DNA of 64,000 bases. Source: Nymphaea colorata (lineage: Eukaryota > Streptophyta > Magnoliopsida > Nymphaeales > Nymphaeaceae). Of this stretch, positions 1 to 10,763 are shown one piece after another. The stretch covers positions 4,393,500-4,457,499 of the forward strand of contig NC_045149.1 in the NCBI RefSeq assembly GCF_008831285.2. The letters are read 5' to 3'. Position numbers and translations under genes: made by a program. The notes below the pieces were generated by a model. That model did no database searches, had not been told where the DNA came from, and saw only the letters and a list, made by a program, of their open reading frames with translations. The stretch's first letter is position 1. Every line of letters starts with the position of its first letter.

Positions 1-19
1 GGCAGAAGTTGCATGTGCA

Positions 20-42
20 TCAAAAAAAAAAAAAAAAATGTT

Positions 43-85
<43 letters not shown>

Positions 86-116
86 ATATATATATATATA
101 GATATATATATATATA
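20..116. repeat. Poly(A), (CT)n and (TA)n microsatellites
   Basis: A run of A is followed by about 15 CT units and then imperfect TA/GATA units. It lies within or beyond the third intron of the aquaporin gene. No coding sense was found in 1-614. Confidence 0.9.
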
Positions 117-614
117 GTTTCACTTTGATGTCATCCTTATCAATTGTCCCTTCTAAAAGCTACTGAGAGAGGTACAACGGTTGCTTGCTGTAGACAGCTT
201 GGCTGCGAAGAAAGTGAAACCTTTTTTTTCTCGTCCTTCCATTGCTTTGCAGAAAGCTACATGCCTTCTCGTCATCGCTACACAGGTACCCCATTTAGCT
301 TCTTCTCTTTTTCAGCAGAATATCACGGATCCAAAGAAGATGTCTTCATGATTTCAAACAGCACTGGAGAATTTTTTAGAGCGAAAAAAAACCATTGCCG
401 GTTGAAACGATGCATGGTGTTTTTATTTTTTACGACAGATAACTTTCAAATTCCTGCTTAATTGGTCGAAAAAAAAAAGAGAGAAAAAAGAGTTTCAGGA
501 GAGAAGAAATGATTAGTATAGTATTAATTAAACTCCTATTTGAACTACAAAAAAGGGACTGTCGACATTTCAGAAAGTTAGTTCTCAAAGGTAGTAGTAA
601 AAGAAATGACTTAC
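117..614 (-). other. Start of aquaporin intron 3; no last exon seen
   Basis: This follows the intron-3 donor of the aquaporin gene at 613-614 on the minus strand. I searched for the expected last exon, about 30 codons with the conserved loop and sixth membrane helix, and did not see it. It should lie left of position 1. The plus-strand open frame at 144-461 looks like chance. Confidence 0.6.
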
Positions 615-3414
615 ATGGTCATGCCAAGCGTGCTCGCTGTTATAGATGATGGCGGCTCCAAGGCTTCTAGCGGGGTTAATGCCAGTTCCAGTGATGGGGA
701 TGGTAGCAAGATGAACAAGGAAGACTGCAAACCCAATAGGCAGGGGAGCCAGAATCTGTAAAATCAAAAATGAAAAAACAATAGCTTATCATAACTCAGC
801 CAACAGATCACAGAGGTCTATCAATAACTGTTTCAGGCAAAAGTGGCAGCACTAAGCAGTGTGAGTACGTTTTAGTAGAGTTGAATTCTAGAAGGCTACA
901 TCTGATAAATCCCCCACGAAATGCACCTGAACCTCTTTGTCTTCATCTAAACTGTCTTGCAATTTCATGTAATTGTCTATAAATATCTGATCACTGATGT
1001 GTGAGGAAATACAGTGACATAAAGCTTCAATGAATAAAGCAAAAAAGGGAAGGAGAATAGGAACCACAGAGTTTCACAGTCTGGTTGGGCCCAGTAAAGT
1101 TTTTCTTGCAAGTAAAGCATTAAAGCCGAAAAGTTTAGGGAGCACCCAGTTTTACCTCCTTAGTTGGAACACGAACAAAATTACATTTGGTTAAATTTGA
1201 AGATTTGATTTGATAAAAATCTTCCCTAGTAGTCCTAATGCCACAGCTGTGCGAGCGACTTTATGACACCTAAAAATCTGTGTTCCAGGAACACAAGAAT
1301 TCTTACTGAGTATTTTACATTTACCATTTCGAACAAAGTCATGTAGATTAGAGGGCTAAATAAAAAATTTTCGACAGTTAAGCATGCTTTTATTCTTTCA
1401 GTAAAAGTTATTAGGTGGTTTTTGTGGATTATTCCCAATCAAATACGGTTTTCCAACCAAAGAACACGATGGATGGCCTAATTCAGTGAAACAAAATCTA
1501 ACCCCGCTGAGATCCCAGACACGAGTTTTACTTAAAATTAAAATCAAAGCAGTGGAGTCAAAGAAAAGTAAAATGCACTTCTCAGTCCAGATAAAAAAGG
1601 TCAAAGAAACAGAAATTTTCCAGATGTAACAGAAGCTTTTGGAGAAATTTCTCCTCTATTCTAAAATGCTAAGAATGAAGCTAGGCTAGAAGAATTGCGT
1701 GAAAGTGGAAAAAGGCAGGAAGAAATAAAACAATGAAATAAAGTAGACACAAAAATAAAGAAATCACTAGATAAAATTGAATGGGCAGGGTTTTCTGTCT
1801 CTCATAAGTAAACTTGAACAAGATATTTGGTTCTCTGTGGATTCTTAAGTCTTAACTGCTATCACATCTCTGGTTTCTGTATTATCTCAGATGTATGACC
1901 CATGATTTATATGTCCATGTAGGTGACATTAACACCCTTCATGGGGATCACGTGAACATCCATACCCACTCAAAAATAGAAACTATGGAATTTTTGGAAA
2001 CTTGCGAGCATAAAGAAAAAGCAAAGAGACAACGACAAAACAAATTAGCTGTCAAAGAGTAAATGCCACGTTGGTAGCATTCAAGACATGAACATAAATA
2101 AGCAATATCCGTGCAACGGCAAAGAATTCCACCAAACAGGAACGGCGGAAGAGTTTAGCGTATTTGGGCAGAAGATTTAATGGCTTAGATGCCCTAAGCA
2201 GTGAATCCCGTATTTGGGCAGAAAATTTAATGACTTAGATGCCCTGAGCAGTGAACCCCAAGATATGCCTCAACCACTACGCCTAGTGGACAAGGACAAA
2301 GCCATCGGAAGCTCAGGCTGCTGAACGACAACGTTGGGAACTTGAACAACTTATTGTCAGCGCAAATGAACGTCCATAATTTCTCATGATGTTTGACAAA
2401 TAAAAGATTAGAACAAACACAAAATGAACAGCAAGTTGAGCAAGGCTTCTAGAAATGTTTTTCAAAATAAAATGTGAAAAGGCAAGAAGAAGAAACCAGG
2501 TCAATCTTAAGATTGATGGTAGGAAAAGAAAGAAAACTCACAGGAACATGAGAATCTCTGGCTTTTCTCTTGGCATCAGTAGCAGAGAAGACGGTGTAGA
2601 CAAGCACAAATGTGCCAATGATCTCTGCGCCAAGACCGTCGCCTTTAGTGTAACCTGGTTTGACAAAGTTAACACCCCCACCTAACAGCTTGTACTGGCG
2701 GTGCTCAAATCCCCTTACGACACCAGCACCACAAATAGCGCCAGCGCACTGCATGAACATGTAGAAGAGGGCCCTTGTGAGGGACAGCTTCCTGGCGAGC
2801 AGCAACCCGAAAGTCACTGCGGGGTTGATGTGGCCGCCTAAGAAGGGAGAGTCAAGGAAAAGTTAAAGCACAACAAACACCAAGTTAAATAAACCAACTG
2901 CTTGGTTTAAGTACAACAGAGAGAAAACACTAAACTAGCAATGAGAAGTGAGAACAGGGACATTCTCTCAATACTTTGCTAGAGAGAGATGAACCGACAA
3001 AGGGAACACCTTGTCCGCTTGTCGAGTTTGCAACAAAAATTAGCAGAGAAGGCGAAGAGGGTGGTAGACATTAGGAGGTTTACCTGATACCCCTGCAGTG
3101 CAGTAGACCAAGGCAAAGATCATACCACCAAAAGCCCAGGCAATCCCTTGGATACCCACTGAAGAACAAACTCCCTTGGAACCGTTCACACCCATGACGG
3201 TGAGAATGGTGATGTACAAGAAAAGGAAAGTGGCCATGAACTCTGCAATGCCGGCTCTCCAGAAGGACCATGACTTCAGCTCTCCTGGTTCGAAGAATGG
3301 CGCTGGTGGAGGCTCCTTGTAGTCCTTGTCCGCTCCCTGGGCTGCTGTGCCGATAGGTTGCCTCTCTGAGAATTTGTTTGCCCCAAGCTTCACATCTTCC
3401 TCCTTCCCCTCCAT
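615..3414 (-). CDS. PIP1: PIP1-type aquaporin, exons 1-3 (3' exon outside window)
   Basis: This is a plasma-membrane intrinsic protein that conducts water, and in some PIP1s CO2 or other small solutes, across the plasma membrane. Exons on the minus strand are 3084-3414 (331 bp), 2542-2837 (296 bp) and 615-755 (141 bp). All junctions obey GT/AG and phases join perfectly, giving residues 1-256 of an expected total near 286. The start at 3414 gives the PIP1 hallmark N-terminus [15 protein letters not shown]; an in-frame ATG at 3480 is 22 codons upstream and not family-like. NPA motifs lie at residues 115-117 (GHINPAV) and 236-238 (GINPARS). His224, Thr233 and Arg239 match the narrow water-selectivity filter of PIPs. 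The loop-D RDSHVP motif is present at the end of exon 2. No stops or frameshifts are seen, so the gene looks functional. Only the last exon, off the left end, is missing. Confidence 0.95.
2160..2259. repeat. Two 50-bp tandem repeats in aquaporin intron 2
   Basis: Units 2160-2209 and 2210-2259 begin GTATTTGGGCAGAA and differ at only a few bases. They lie in the 1.79-kb intron between exons 2 and 3 (756-2541). The rest of that intron is AT-rich with nothing recognised. Confidence 0.9.
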
Positions 3415-3527
3415 TCTTCCTCGGCTATTCTCTTCTCTCTCAAACCCTCCCCCAGAAAAGCAAGAAAAGTTAGAAAACAACAGATGGGCTGCGTGGCCGG
3501 TGAAGCCTGTAAAATGTGGAAGACCAG

Positions 3528-3535
3528 TTTTTATA
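3528..3535 (-). promoter_or_regulatory. TATA box of the aquaporin gene
   Basis: The minus strand reads TATAAAAA about 114 bp upstream of the aquaporin ATG at 3414. That predicts transcription starting near 3500 and a leader of about 85 bases. This is inferred from motif and distance only. Confidence 0.65.
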
Positions 3536-4880
3536 GAGAAAAGTAAACAAAAAATGGATTAAAGAAGGGGTAATAGTGGAAGAATGTAAGGTGTTGGGTG
3601 GTCTTCAAAAAGTAGGAAACCAGAGGTTGTTTTTAGCTTTTTTTTAAGGGGGAGTTCTGGAAAGCCGAGTAGGTGGGGGCACCGGGTTGTTCTGGTCTGT
3701 TTTCTGCTGACCGGAGGGAGGATAGGGTAAGGTTCTGCAACCTGAACAACCTGCTTTTATTTTTTTGTTTTTGTCAAACCAACAAGAAAATCTTGATTAC
3801 TTTCGTCTCTATGCTTGTTCTTCTAATTTTGTTCTTAACTTCCAACCCACTTGTTTTAATACCATCCATTTCTGTTTGTAACACCATAAAAATCACTATA
3901 GAGTCATGGCTGCGCAGGCACCTGTTATTTCAACTGTAATTTTGCGGTAGGGTCCAATTGTTACCTAAAATTTCAGTAGTTGGACAGTGGATTTCAGTCG
4001 GTCGAGATAGTTGAATTCATGGTGGATTTGTTGATCCAAGTGTCTTTTCTCTTCTTTTAGATTTTTTTAGTTTCTTAGATTAGATTAACACTTTCCCAAG
4101 ATTGACAATACCTGTTTTGTTGTACTTTTAGAACGGAACTACGCTTCCTGTCTAATCGGTCCTGTGATGCCACTTTTATGATGGTGGTTACGAAGAACAG
4201 GAATTAATGCGGTACAACCACAACAAAGGAATGAAGAATTAGATAAATTACACGCAGTAAATCTCTGCTCATGAATACTAACTGCTATTTTTCTATAAAT
4301 TCCTAGGGAAGTTCATATTTTGTGCATGGTTTCCTTTTTTACATCTAGATTCTAGATGTTTATTTCAACAAATAACCTAAAATGCCTGCTAAAAGAGTGT
4401 CGCTCTAATCTTGAACCTCTCATGGAAGCATAATTAGCGAAAAAAAAAAAAATCAGTAGCGCAAAACAGCGTCGCTGATGCTGCTTCATTGAAGACGAGG
4501 ATTATGTTAGCATTACATTGACGGTCTTTAGTTAACGCTTGTAGAAGAGGAACCATGGCTACAGCACCGGAAGCTGTTACCTATTGCCTTTCGTTTAAGC
4601 CCTTTTAGGAATCAAAGCCTAAAACCGTCCTAGTATTGTAGCGGAAGGGTAGCCTCAAAGAGACAAGGAAAAGGGCAACGGCTCCTTTTCGGGGCAAAAG
4701 GTGACCGTTGAGGGCCTTGAGCTATGGCGATAACTCAATGCCCGTTTATAGAGGCTGGTGAGCACACGTCTAACGGCTATATTTTTGCGTCCTCTGTGAT
4801 TTTGTGCCGTGGAGGTGAATTACCATTTCGCAAAATTGCTTTCTCGAATTTGCAGCTCAGTCTGTCCGGTAAGCTCCTTT
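3536..4880. other. Intergenic, aquaporin upstream region
   Basis: This is AT-rich upstream sequence followed by a GC-richer stretch from about 4450. Open frames here are short and resemble nothing I know. A 12-A run sits near 4440. The 5' end of the neighbouring LINE may lie in the last few hundred bases, but I cannot place it. Confidence 0.4.
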
Positions 4881-6085
4881 TTTTTTTTGAATGGTAAGTT
4901 CCATTTTTTGTCCTGGAGGGTTTACGATTGAGAGTGAGTGTATCTGCGCTGGAGGAGGTAGGGTTTACGATTGCAGCTTCCCCTGCTCCCCCCACCCATT
5001 GGGGCGGGAGGAGAGCACCTGGTCGGCGATGGAAATCGCTATGGAGCACGCGGCTTCCAACTACAGCAGAGACTTCCCACCGGTGGGGATGAGCCAAGGG
5101 GGGTGCGAGTGGACGGGAAAATCCATGGGTGGGCGTTCCGAAAAGAGGGGCCCAACAACCGACAGGCATCAGATGGTGGGGTAGGAAAAGGACGGACCCA
5201 GGAAGCAACCGATGGTGTCGACGCGAACGGTCCGCCGATATCGGTGCGGAGGCATGAACGAACGCAACCCAAAGCCGGGTGCGCAGCACCAGGCATCATA
5301 GGCATCAATAGCGCCCCCCCAAGAGGAGCCAGAGGACTGCACCGTTCCCCCCTTAGAAAAACCAGAGGTGAATGGAAAGAAACGACTCTTTATCTCCAAA
5401 GAGGCTTATCAACAAATGTGTAGGCCATTCCAGTTTGCTGCGATCGGTGCCCTAACTGGAGCGTGGCAGGCTGGATTATACATTTATCTTCAAAAGACTA
5501 AGGGCGATATGGCCGGATATGCCATCCGACAAGTTTACAGTAGCAAGAAGGGGCAACTTCCTGATTAAGCCGTCCACGAAGAAGGAGGAAGTTGCAGAAA
5601 ATTATCGGTCGCGGGCAGGCCACTAGTCACGAATCTATGGAAACCCGGCGACCCTCTACGCTCAGACCTAACTAATTGAAAAAAAAAAAGTTACATTAGA
5701 AAAATTTTGCATAATGTATTTTTTAGATTCGGTTTAATTTGGCCTTAGATAATTTGTGGCATTGTTTGGTTTGCTCCTGAAAAGAATCTTGGCTCTGTCT
5801 CCGTCTATGCATAAAGGCTTCTAGCTGAGTTCAAATGTGGATTAGACTCCCCCAGCTTCCAATGGAAATGTGGAACATGCAGTTATTCAATGATGTAGCG
5901 GACATCATCGGAGCAACGTATCACGAGAATGATGGATAGATTTGGATTTGCTAGACTTTTGGTAGAAGTTCCCATTGGTTTTACTCTCACCTCTGAAGTA
6001 GAATTGGAAGCTGACGATGGTTTATTAGTCAATCAGGCTATTGAATAGGAGTCCAAGCTTAAATACCTGTCACATTTGAGGTTCC
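4881..6085 (+). pseudogene. LINE ORF1 5' part (DUF4283-like), broken
   Basis: This is the 5' portion of a plant L1-type non-LTR retrotransposon, read on the plus strand with several frame changes. The Gly/Arg-rich N-terminal stretch covers 4960-5330. It is followed by a segment that looks like the DUF4283 nucleic-acid-binding domain of plant LINE ORF1 proteins: NGKKRLFISKEAY then RPFQFAAIG at about 5370-5450, WIRLPQLPMEMWN near 5835-5875, and RFGFARLLVEVP near 5937. Stops at 5565, near 5935 and at 6046 show decay. The frame stops at 6085, where a copia LTR begins, and LINE-like sequence resumes at 10764. The insertion therefore split ORF1. The opposite-strand frames here are shadows. The identification rests on recognised motifs, not a search. 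Confidence 0.65.
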
Positions 6086-6393
6086 TGAAACAATGAAGAT
6101 TGAGAAAGAAAATAGTACCTCAAGAAAATGAGAGAACCTCTCATGTGATAATGAGCAAGAGTAATCCTTAACTCATATAATATGGTTTACAAGACGTTGC
6201 AACGGCTAGTGAGAATTATAAAATATGGTAACAACATAATGAAGGCAATATTCAAGGGATCACGATAGAATTTTAAAATTTAACATTCCTTTCCTTAGTT
6301 GTGTTGATCCTCCATGCGGTGATCTCTCATTGACATGTTAAGCTAATTCAACCACGGGGCAATCTCTCCTTGACATATGGACAATCTTTCACA
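6086..6393 (-). repeat. 3' LTR of copia-1
   Basis: This aligns end to end with 10459-10763 with scattered differences. In minus orientation it starts TGTGAAAGATTG and ends near TTGTTTCA. Confidence 0.85.
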
Positions 6394-6404
6394 TGCTCCC
6401 TCAA
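6394..6404 (-). other. Polypurine tract of copia-1
   Basis: The minus strand reads TTGAGGGAGCA directly before the 3' LTR. This is the usual plus-strand primer position. Confidence 0.75.
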
Positions 6405-9400
6405 GCTGAGCGTGGTAGGAACAATGCTCAGCTTGTCTCTCAATTCTTTTAACTTAATGGATCCAAGAGGTTTTGTCAGTTTGCTCGGATAATCAAATAA
6501 ATTTAATTGCAATCTATCCTTTTGACACATGGTCTCGTACAAAGTGAAAATCAACTTCGATGTGCTTTGTACGAGAATAAAAGACATGGTTGCTGCTACG
6601 CATAATGCCCATATATTGTTGCACCACAAGGTTGGGGTTTTGGTGCATGAGATTCCCAATTCTGTCCATAGAGATTTTAGCCACAAAAGTTCAACAGTGA
6701 GACATGCAAGAGATTTATATTCAGCTTTTGTACTCGACCGGGCCAGGGTTCGTTGCTTTTAGATGCCCAGGAAATAATATTATCACCTAAGAACGTCACA
6801 CATCCACCTATGATTTTTTGTCTTCAATACTTCCAGCCCAATCCACGTCGGCAAACATGCTCCAATAAAGATGATATGATCTTTAAATACATAATCCAAA
6901 CATACTCATGCCCTTTAAATATCTGAGAGTTCGCTTTACAAGTCTTCAATGGCAGTCCAACAGTTGATGCATGGATTGACATGTTCGATTTACTGCGAAT
7001 GCTACATCCAGACACATGAGAGTGCTATATTGTAATGCTCCCACCATGCACCGATAGAGGGTAGGATCCAAGACTGGAGAGGTAGATCCTGAAACATGGC
7101 CAGCAGGCATTGGAGTTTGGATGGGCTTGGCATTGGTCATTTTAGCTTTTTGTAAAACGTTTTAGAGATACGATTGTTGCCAAAGGACTAAATAGTTAGG
7201 TTGTCGAGTCACCACTATGCCGAGAAAGTATGATAAATCTCCCAAGTCTCTGACTGAAAAGAATGTTCGAAGTTTGGTGAGAGTTTGACTTATGAGCTCA
7301 ATGGATGATCCGGTGACAATAACATCATCAACACAAACTAAGATGTACATCCTTTCACATCTTTTGCTAAAAATAAAAAGAGATGCATTTGATTGAGATG
7401 CCTGAAGTCCAATGGTACTGAGAAAGGTGCTAAGATGGTGATACCATGCATGAGGGGCCTGCTTTAGCCCATAAAGTGTCTTACTTATTTTGCCTACATG
7501 AGATGGAAACTTTAGATCTTCAAACCCTTCTAGTGGAGCGATATAAACATCTTCATTGAGAAAGCTATTTAGAAATGCATTATCAAAATCGAGTTGGCGA
7601 AGAGGCCATGCATGTTGCACAGCAATTGTGAGAATGACTCGGCTAGTAGTGGGCTTAACAGTGAGATTGAAAGTCTCCAAATAATCCACCCCGACTTCTT
7701 GTAAAAATCTTCGAGCAACCAGGTGCGCCTTGTACCTAGAAATGGAACCATTAGCATTTCGTTTAATTTTGTGTATCCATTTAGTATCAATGATATTATT
7801 CTCTGTCCATTATGGCACTAAAATCCAAGTTTGATTCTTATGCAGCGCATGTATTTCTTGTTGCATAGCTTTAATCCAGTGAGTGGCAGTGCTAGCCTCC
7901 TTGAATGTGACTGATTCATGTTCTGAATTCATCTTTATTTAAGCATAAAATATCTTGGGTTTGAGAGAACCTGTCATAGAGCGGGTTAGTGTCTTGACTT
8001 TGTAGTTCACTTGTGATTGGCACTTGAAGGTCTGGATCAGCAGTATTATGAGGCTCGAATGGAGGAAGTTGTGACGCTGGATCATTTTCTGATTGGGTTT
8101 GGATGGCCTCAAGCTGAACAAAACTCAATGAAGTTTGTCATTCTATATTATTGAGTAGTGGAATAATGATGGCCCTTGGATTTGAGTCTTTCATTGCATC
8201 TGATCCTGCAAGAGTTGGATCTGTTGTATTACATGCATTAATAGTAGGAAAATAAAATTGATGTACCCATTGTTGTAAATCAGCCTCTTGGAAGGAAATG
8301 TCATGAGAGTTGCTGGAGCCTCTAGCATGCTCATAAAAAATGACATGACAAGAAATTAACACTCGCCTTGATTTGAGATCTAGACACATATATCCCATGT
8401 GTGCAATAAAAATACAATGAGTGGTTTTTGGTTGAAACTTGGTATCATTGCTCAACATCAATAATGGATAGCATTTAGATCCAAAAACCCAAAGAAATCC
8501 ATAGTGGGGACTTGATTGAACATCATTTGAAAAGGTGATTTTCGATCTAGTTTGAGAGTGGGCAGCTGATGAATTATATAGACAGCCATCCAAAAAGCCT
8601 CAACCCAATATCGATGGTGAAGTTGAGCGAAGTTGAGCATCATGGAGCATACTTAACCCGGTTTCGATGACATGTCGATTCTTTCTTTCTACAATCCTGT
8701 TTTGTTCAGGTGTATATGGGCATGAAAACGGTGCATAATTCCTTGACTTTCCAATTCATTCTCGAAAAACTTTTATTGCAAAATTCCCCTTCATTGTCCA
8801 ATTGAACAAATTTGATGGGGGTTCCCAATTGTTTGTCCACAATAAGTTTGAAATTGACAACACATTGATATACTTCTCCTTTACTTTTCAATAAAAATAG
8901 CCAAGTAAAGCGGGAATAATTATCAATAATCAATAAAAAAAAAACTTAAAACCACCTTTAGACTCCACAAGGGCTGGTCCCCAGACATCCTGCATGAAAA
9001 GAAGACAAAGGAAAAGGCAATTTATGTGCCTTTCCGATTAGGTAGTGTTCACACCTTTTTCGGAATAGGGCTATTTATTGAAATATGATTGAGAGAATTA
9101 AGAAAAGTTACTATGTTCCTATTAGCATGCCTGAGTCGCCGATGTCATTCCTCATACGGCCCTCAAACTTTCTTTATTTGTCGAGCCACACACACCTTCT
9201 TGATGTCACCATCAGTTCTAGTCCTTAATTGAACTGGGTAAAGGCCATCACTAGTTTTTGGTCCTCGAAGAAGCACTGAGTCTGTCTTGTAGTCCTTGAT
9301 CACAAATTTAGATGGAGTAAAATAAAAAATGCAATTATTGTTATATGTAAACCGACCCACAAAAATCAAATTATGTGCAATCTTAGGGACATGTAAACTA

Positions 9401-9408
9401 TTTTTCAA
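6405..9408 (-). pseudogene. copia-1 pol: integrase, reverse transcriptase, RNase H
   Basis: This is the decayed copia polyprotein. RNase H: ARSSTKAEYKSLA at about 6700-6740, followed by the terminal copia segment. Reverse transcriptase at 7162-7690: the copia stretch LDFDNAFLN...EDVYIAPLEGF, KTLYGLKQAPHAWY, then CVDDVIVTGSS, where the usual YVDD has become CVDD. Integrase at 8140-8940: IDNYSRFTW and QLDNEGEF carry two of the three catalytic acids, and ERKNRH near 8680 gives the third. At 9163-9408 lies the protease-integrase linker that precedes the integrase HHCC region. At least four frame breaks separate these blocks. It was part of one Gag-Pol ORF and has no host role. Confidence 0.85.
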
Positions 9409-9438
9409 AATAAAAGAAGTCCCTTGAATATTTACCGG

Positions 9439-10446
9439 TTAGTCCCCTACTTGAGAAATAGGTAGGAATGTACCATTTCCAACCATTATAGATTCCAAAC
9501 CTGAGTAAGTTTGCTTGTTTTCCAAATGTTTGTCACTAGCGACAACATTATTGGTTGCCCTTGTATCTGGATACCAATATTCATCACTAGATTCTTGCAA
9601 TGTCATGGCTGAAAAAGAACGGGGATTAATATCCCAGCATGTCTTGGCTGTGTGGTCCTTACGACCACAATATTGGCATTCAATGGATTTCTTAGATGGT
9701 TGTTCTCTAGATGTTTGTTGATGGTTATTGGATTGATGTTGATTTCTACCACGACCACATCTTCCTTGATAAAATCCTCGACCACGTCCACGTCCATGAC
9801 CTTGGATGGTATTGAAGGCTATTATAGTGACTTGTTTCTCCATAGGCGATTTAGTAACATCATATTTCATAAGTTGAAGACAACAAGGCATCTTTGATGT
9901 GGTCGTGACTAGAGTGGTGACCAGACTCTGATAATTCGATTGAAGTCCATTGAGCACAATTTGAACTAAATATTCGTTGGGCGTATGATAGGCAACAGCA
10001 TCAAGAGAATCAACTAAAAGTTTAATTTTCTACAAGAAACCATATTTGAGTTACCTTTCTTAATGAACATCATATCTTTTTTTAGTAACATGACTCGCAG
10101 TGGAGACTAAGACCCATAGGATTTTTCCAACGCAGACCAGGCTTCTCGCGCTGAGCGAATCCTGATTATTTGACCGAGAACAGCTTCAGAAGCTTAAAAC
10201 CAATTGATTTGTTTTTCTCCATATAGCGAACTCAAGATTGGGTTCATCTTTGCCATCTCTTAGAATGGTTTCTTTCGGAGCTTCAACTAATCAATCGACA
10301 AACTTCAGCAGGTCTTGTGATATCATAACGGATCCAAGTTGAGTCCTCTACAACAAATAATTATCTCTATTTAACTTCATAGAGACGAGTTACAATTGCG
10401 TTCCATTGTGTTGATGATGACGACACCATATGCTTAATAGCCAAAT
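9439..10446 (-). pseudogene. copia-1 gag with zinc knuckle and protease start
   Basis: The open part (9439-9957, 172 residues) holds a Gly/Arg-rich stretch (residues 53-72) and the CCHC knuckle CQYCGRKDHTAKTC (residues 94-107). It ends with the protease motif YPDTRATNNV, where the usual DTGAT has become DTRAT. The upstream part, 9958-10446, is gag in broken frames. The loss of the protease glycine alone would probably inactivate it. Confidence 0.85.
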
Positions 10447-10458
10447 GCTTTGATACCA
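10447..10458 (-). other. Primer-binding site of copia-1
   Basis: The minus strand reads TGGTATCAAAGC immediately next to the 5' LTR. It matches the plant initiator tRNA-Met 3' complement (TGGTATCAGAGC) with one change. Confidence 0.85.
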
Positions 10459-10763
10459 TGAACAATGAAGATTGAGAAAGAAAATAGTAACTCAAGAAAA
10501 TGAGAGAACCTCTTGCATGATAATGAGCAAGAGTAATTCTTAACTTACATAATATGGTCAACAAGATGTTACAACGGCTGGAGACAATTACAAAATATGG
10601 TAACAACATAATGAAGGCAATATTGAAGGAATTATGATAGAATTTTAAAATTTAAAATTCATTTCCTTAGTTGTGTTGATCCTCCACCCGGCGAACTCTC
10701 CTTGACATGTTAACTAATTCAAAAACCCGCCATCTCTCCTTGACATCTGGAGAATCTTTCACA
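10459..10763 (-). repeat. 5' LTR of copia-1
   Basis: This is the partner of 6086-6393. The two differ by scattered substitutions and short indels, so the insertion is old. Confidence 0.85.

Larger units (their letters stand above)
6086..10763 (-). mobile_element. Near-complete Ty1/copia LTR retrotransposon
   Basis: The element reads on the minus strand, 4678 bp, with LTRs of 305-308 bp at both ends (6086-6393 and 10459-10763). A tRNA-Met-type primer-binding site abuts the right LTR and a polypurine tract abuts the left LTR, exactly as expected for a minus-strand element. Domain order from the right is gag, zinc knuckle, protease, integrase, reverse transcriptase and RNase H, the copia order. 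Many stops and frameshifts make it non-autonomous. It sits inside the LINE ORF1. No matching 5-bp target duplication is visible (GTTCC on the left, ACTAG on the right). Confidence 0.9.

Noticed and set aside
144-461. 105-codon plus-strand open frame next to the aquaporin
   Set aside because: No family resemblance, low-complexity composition, and it lies in what should be aquaporin intron or downstream sequence.
4777-5289. 170-codon minus-strand frame in GC-rich sequence
   Set aside because: It is the shadow of LINE ORF1 on the other strand, rich in Pro/His/Arg as expected of a reverse GC-rich frame.
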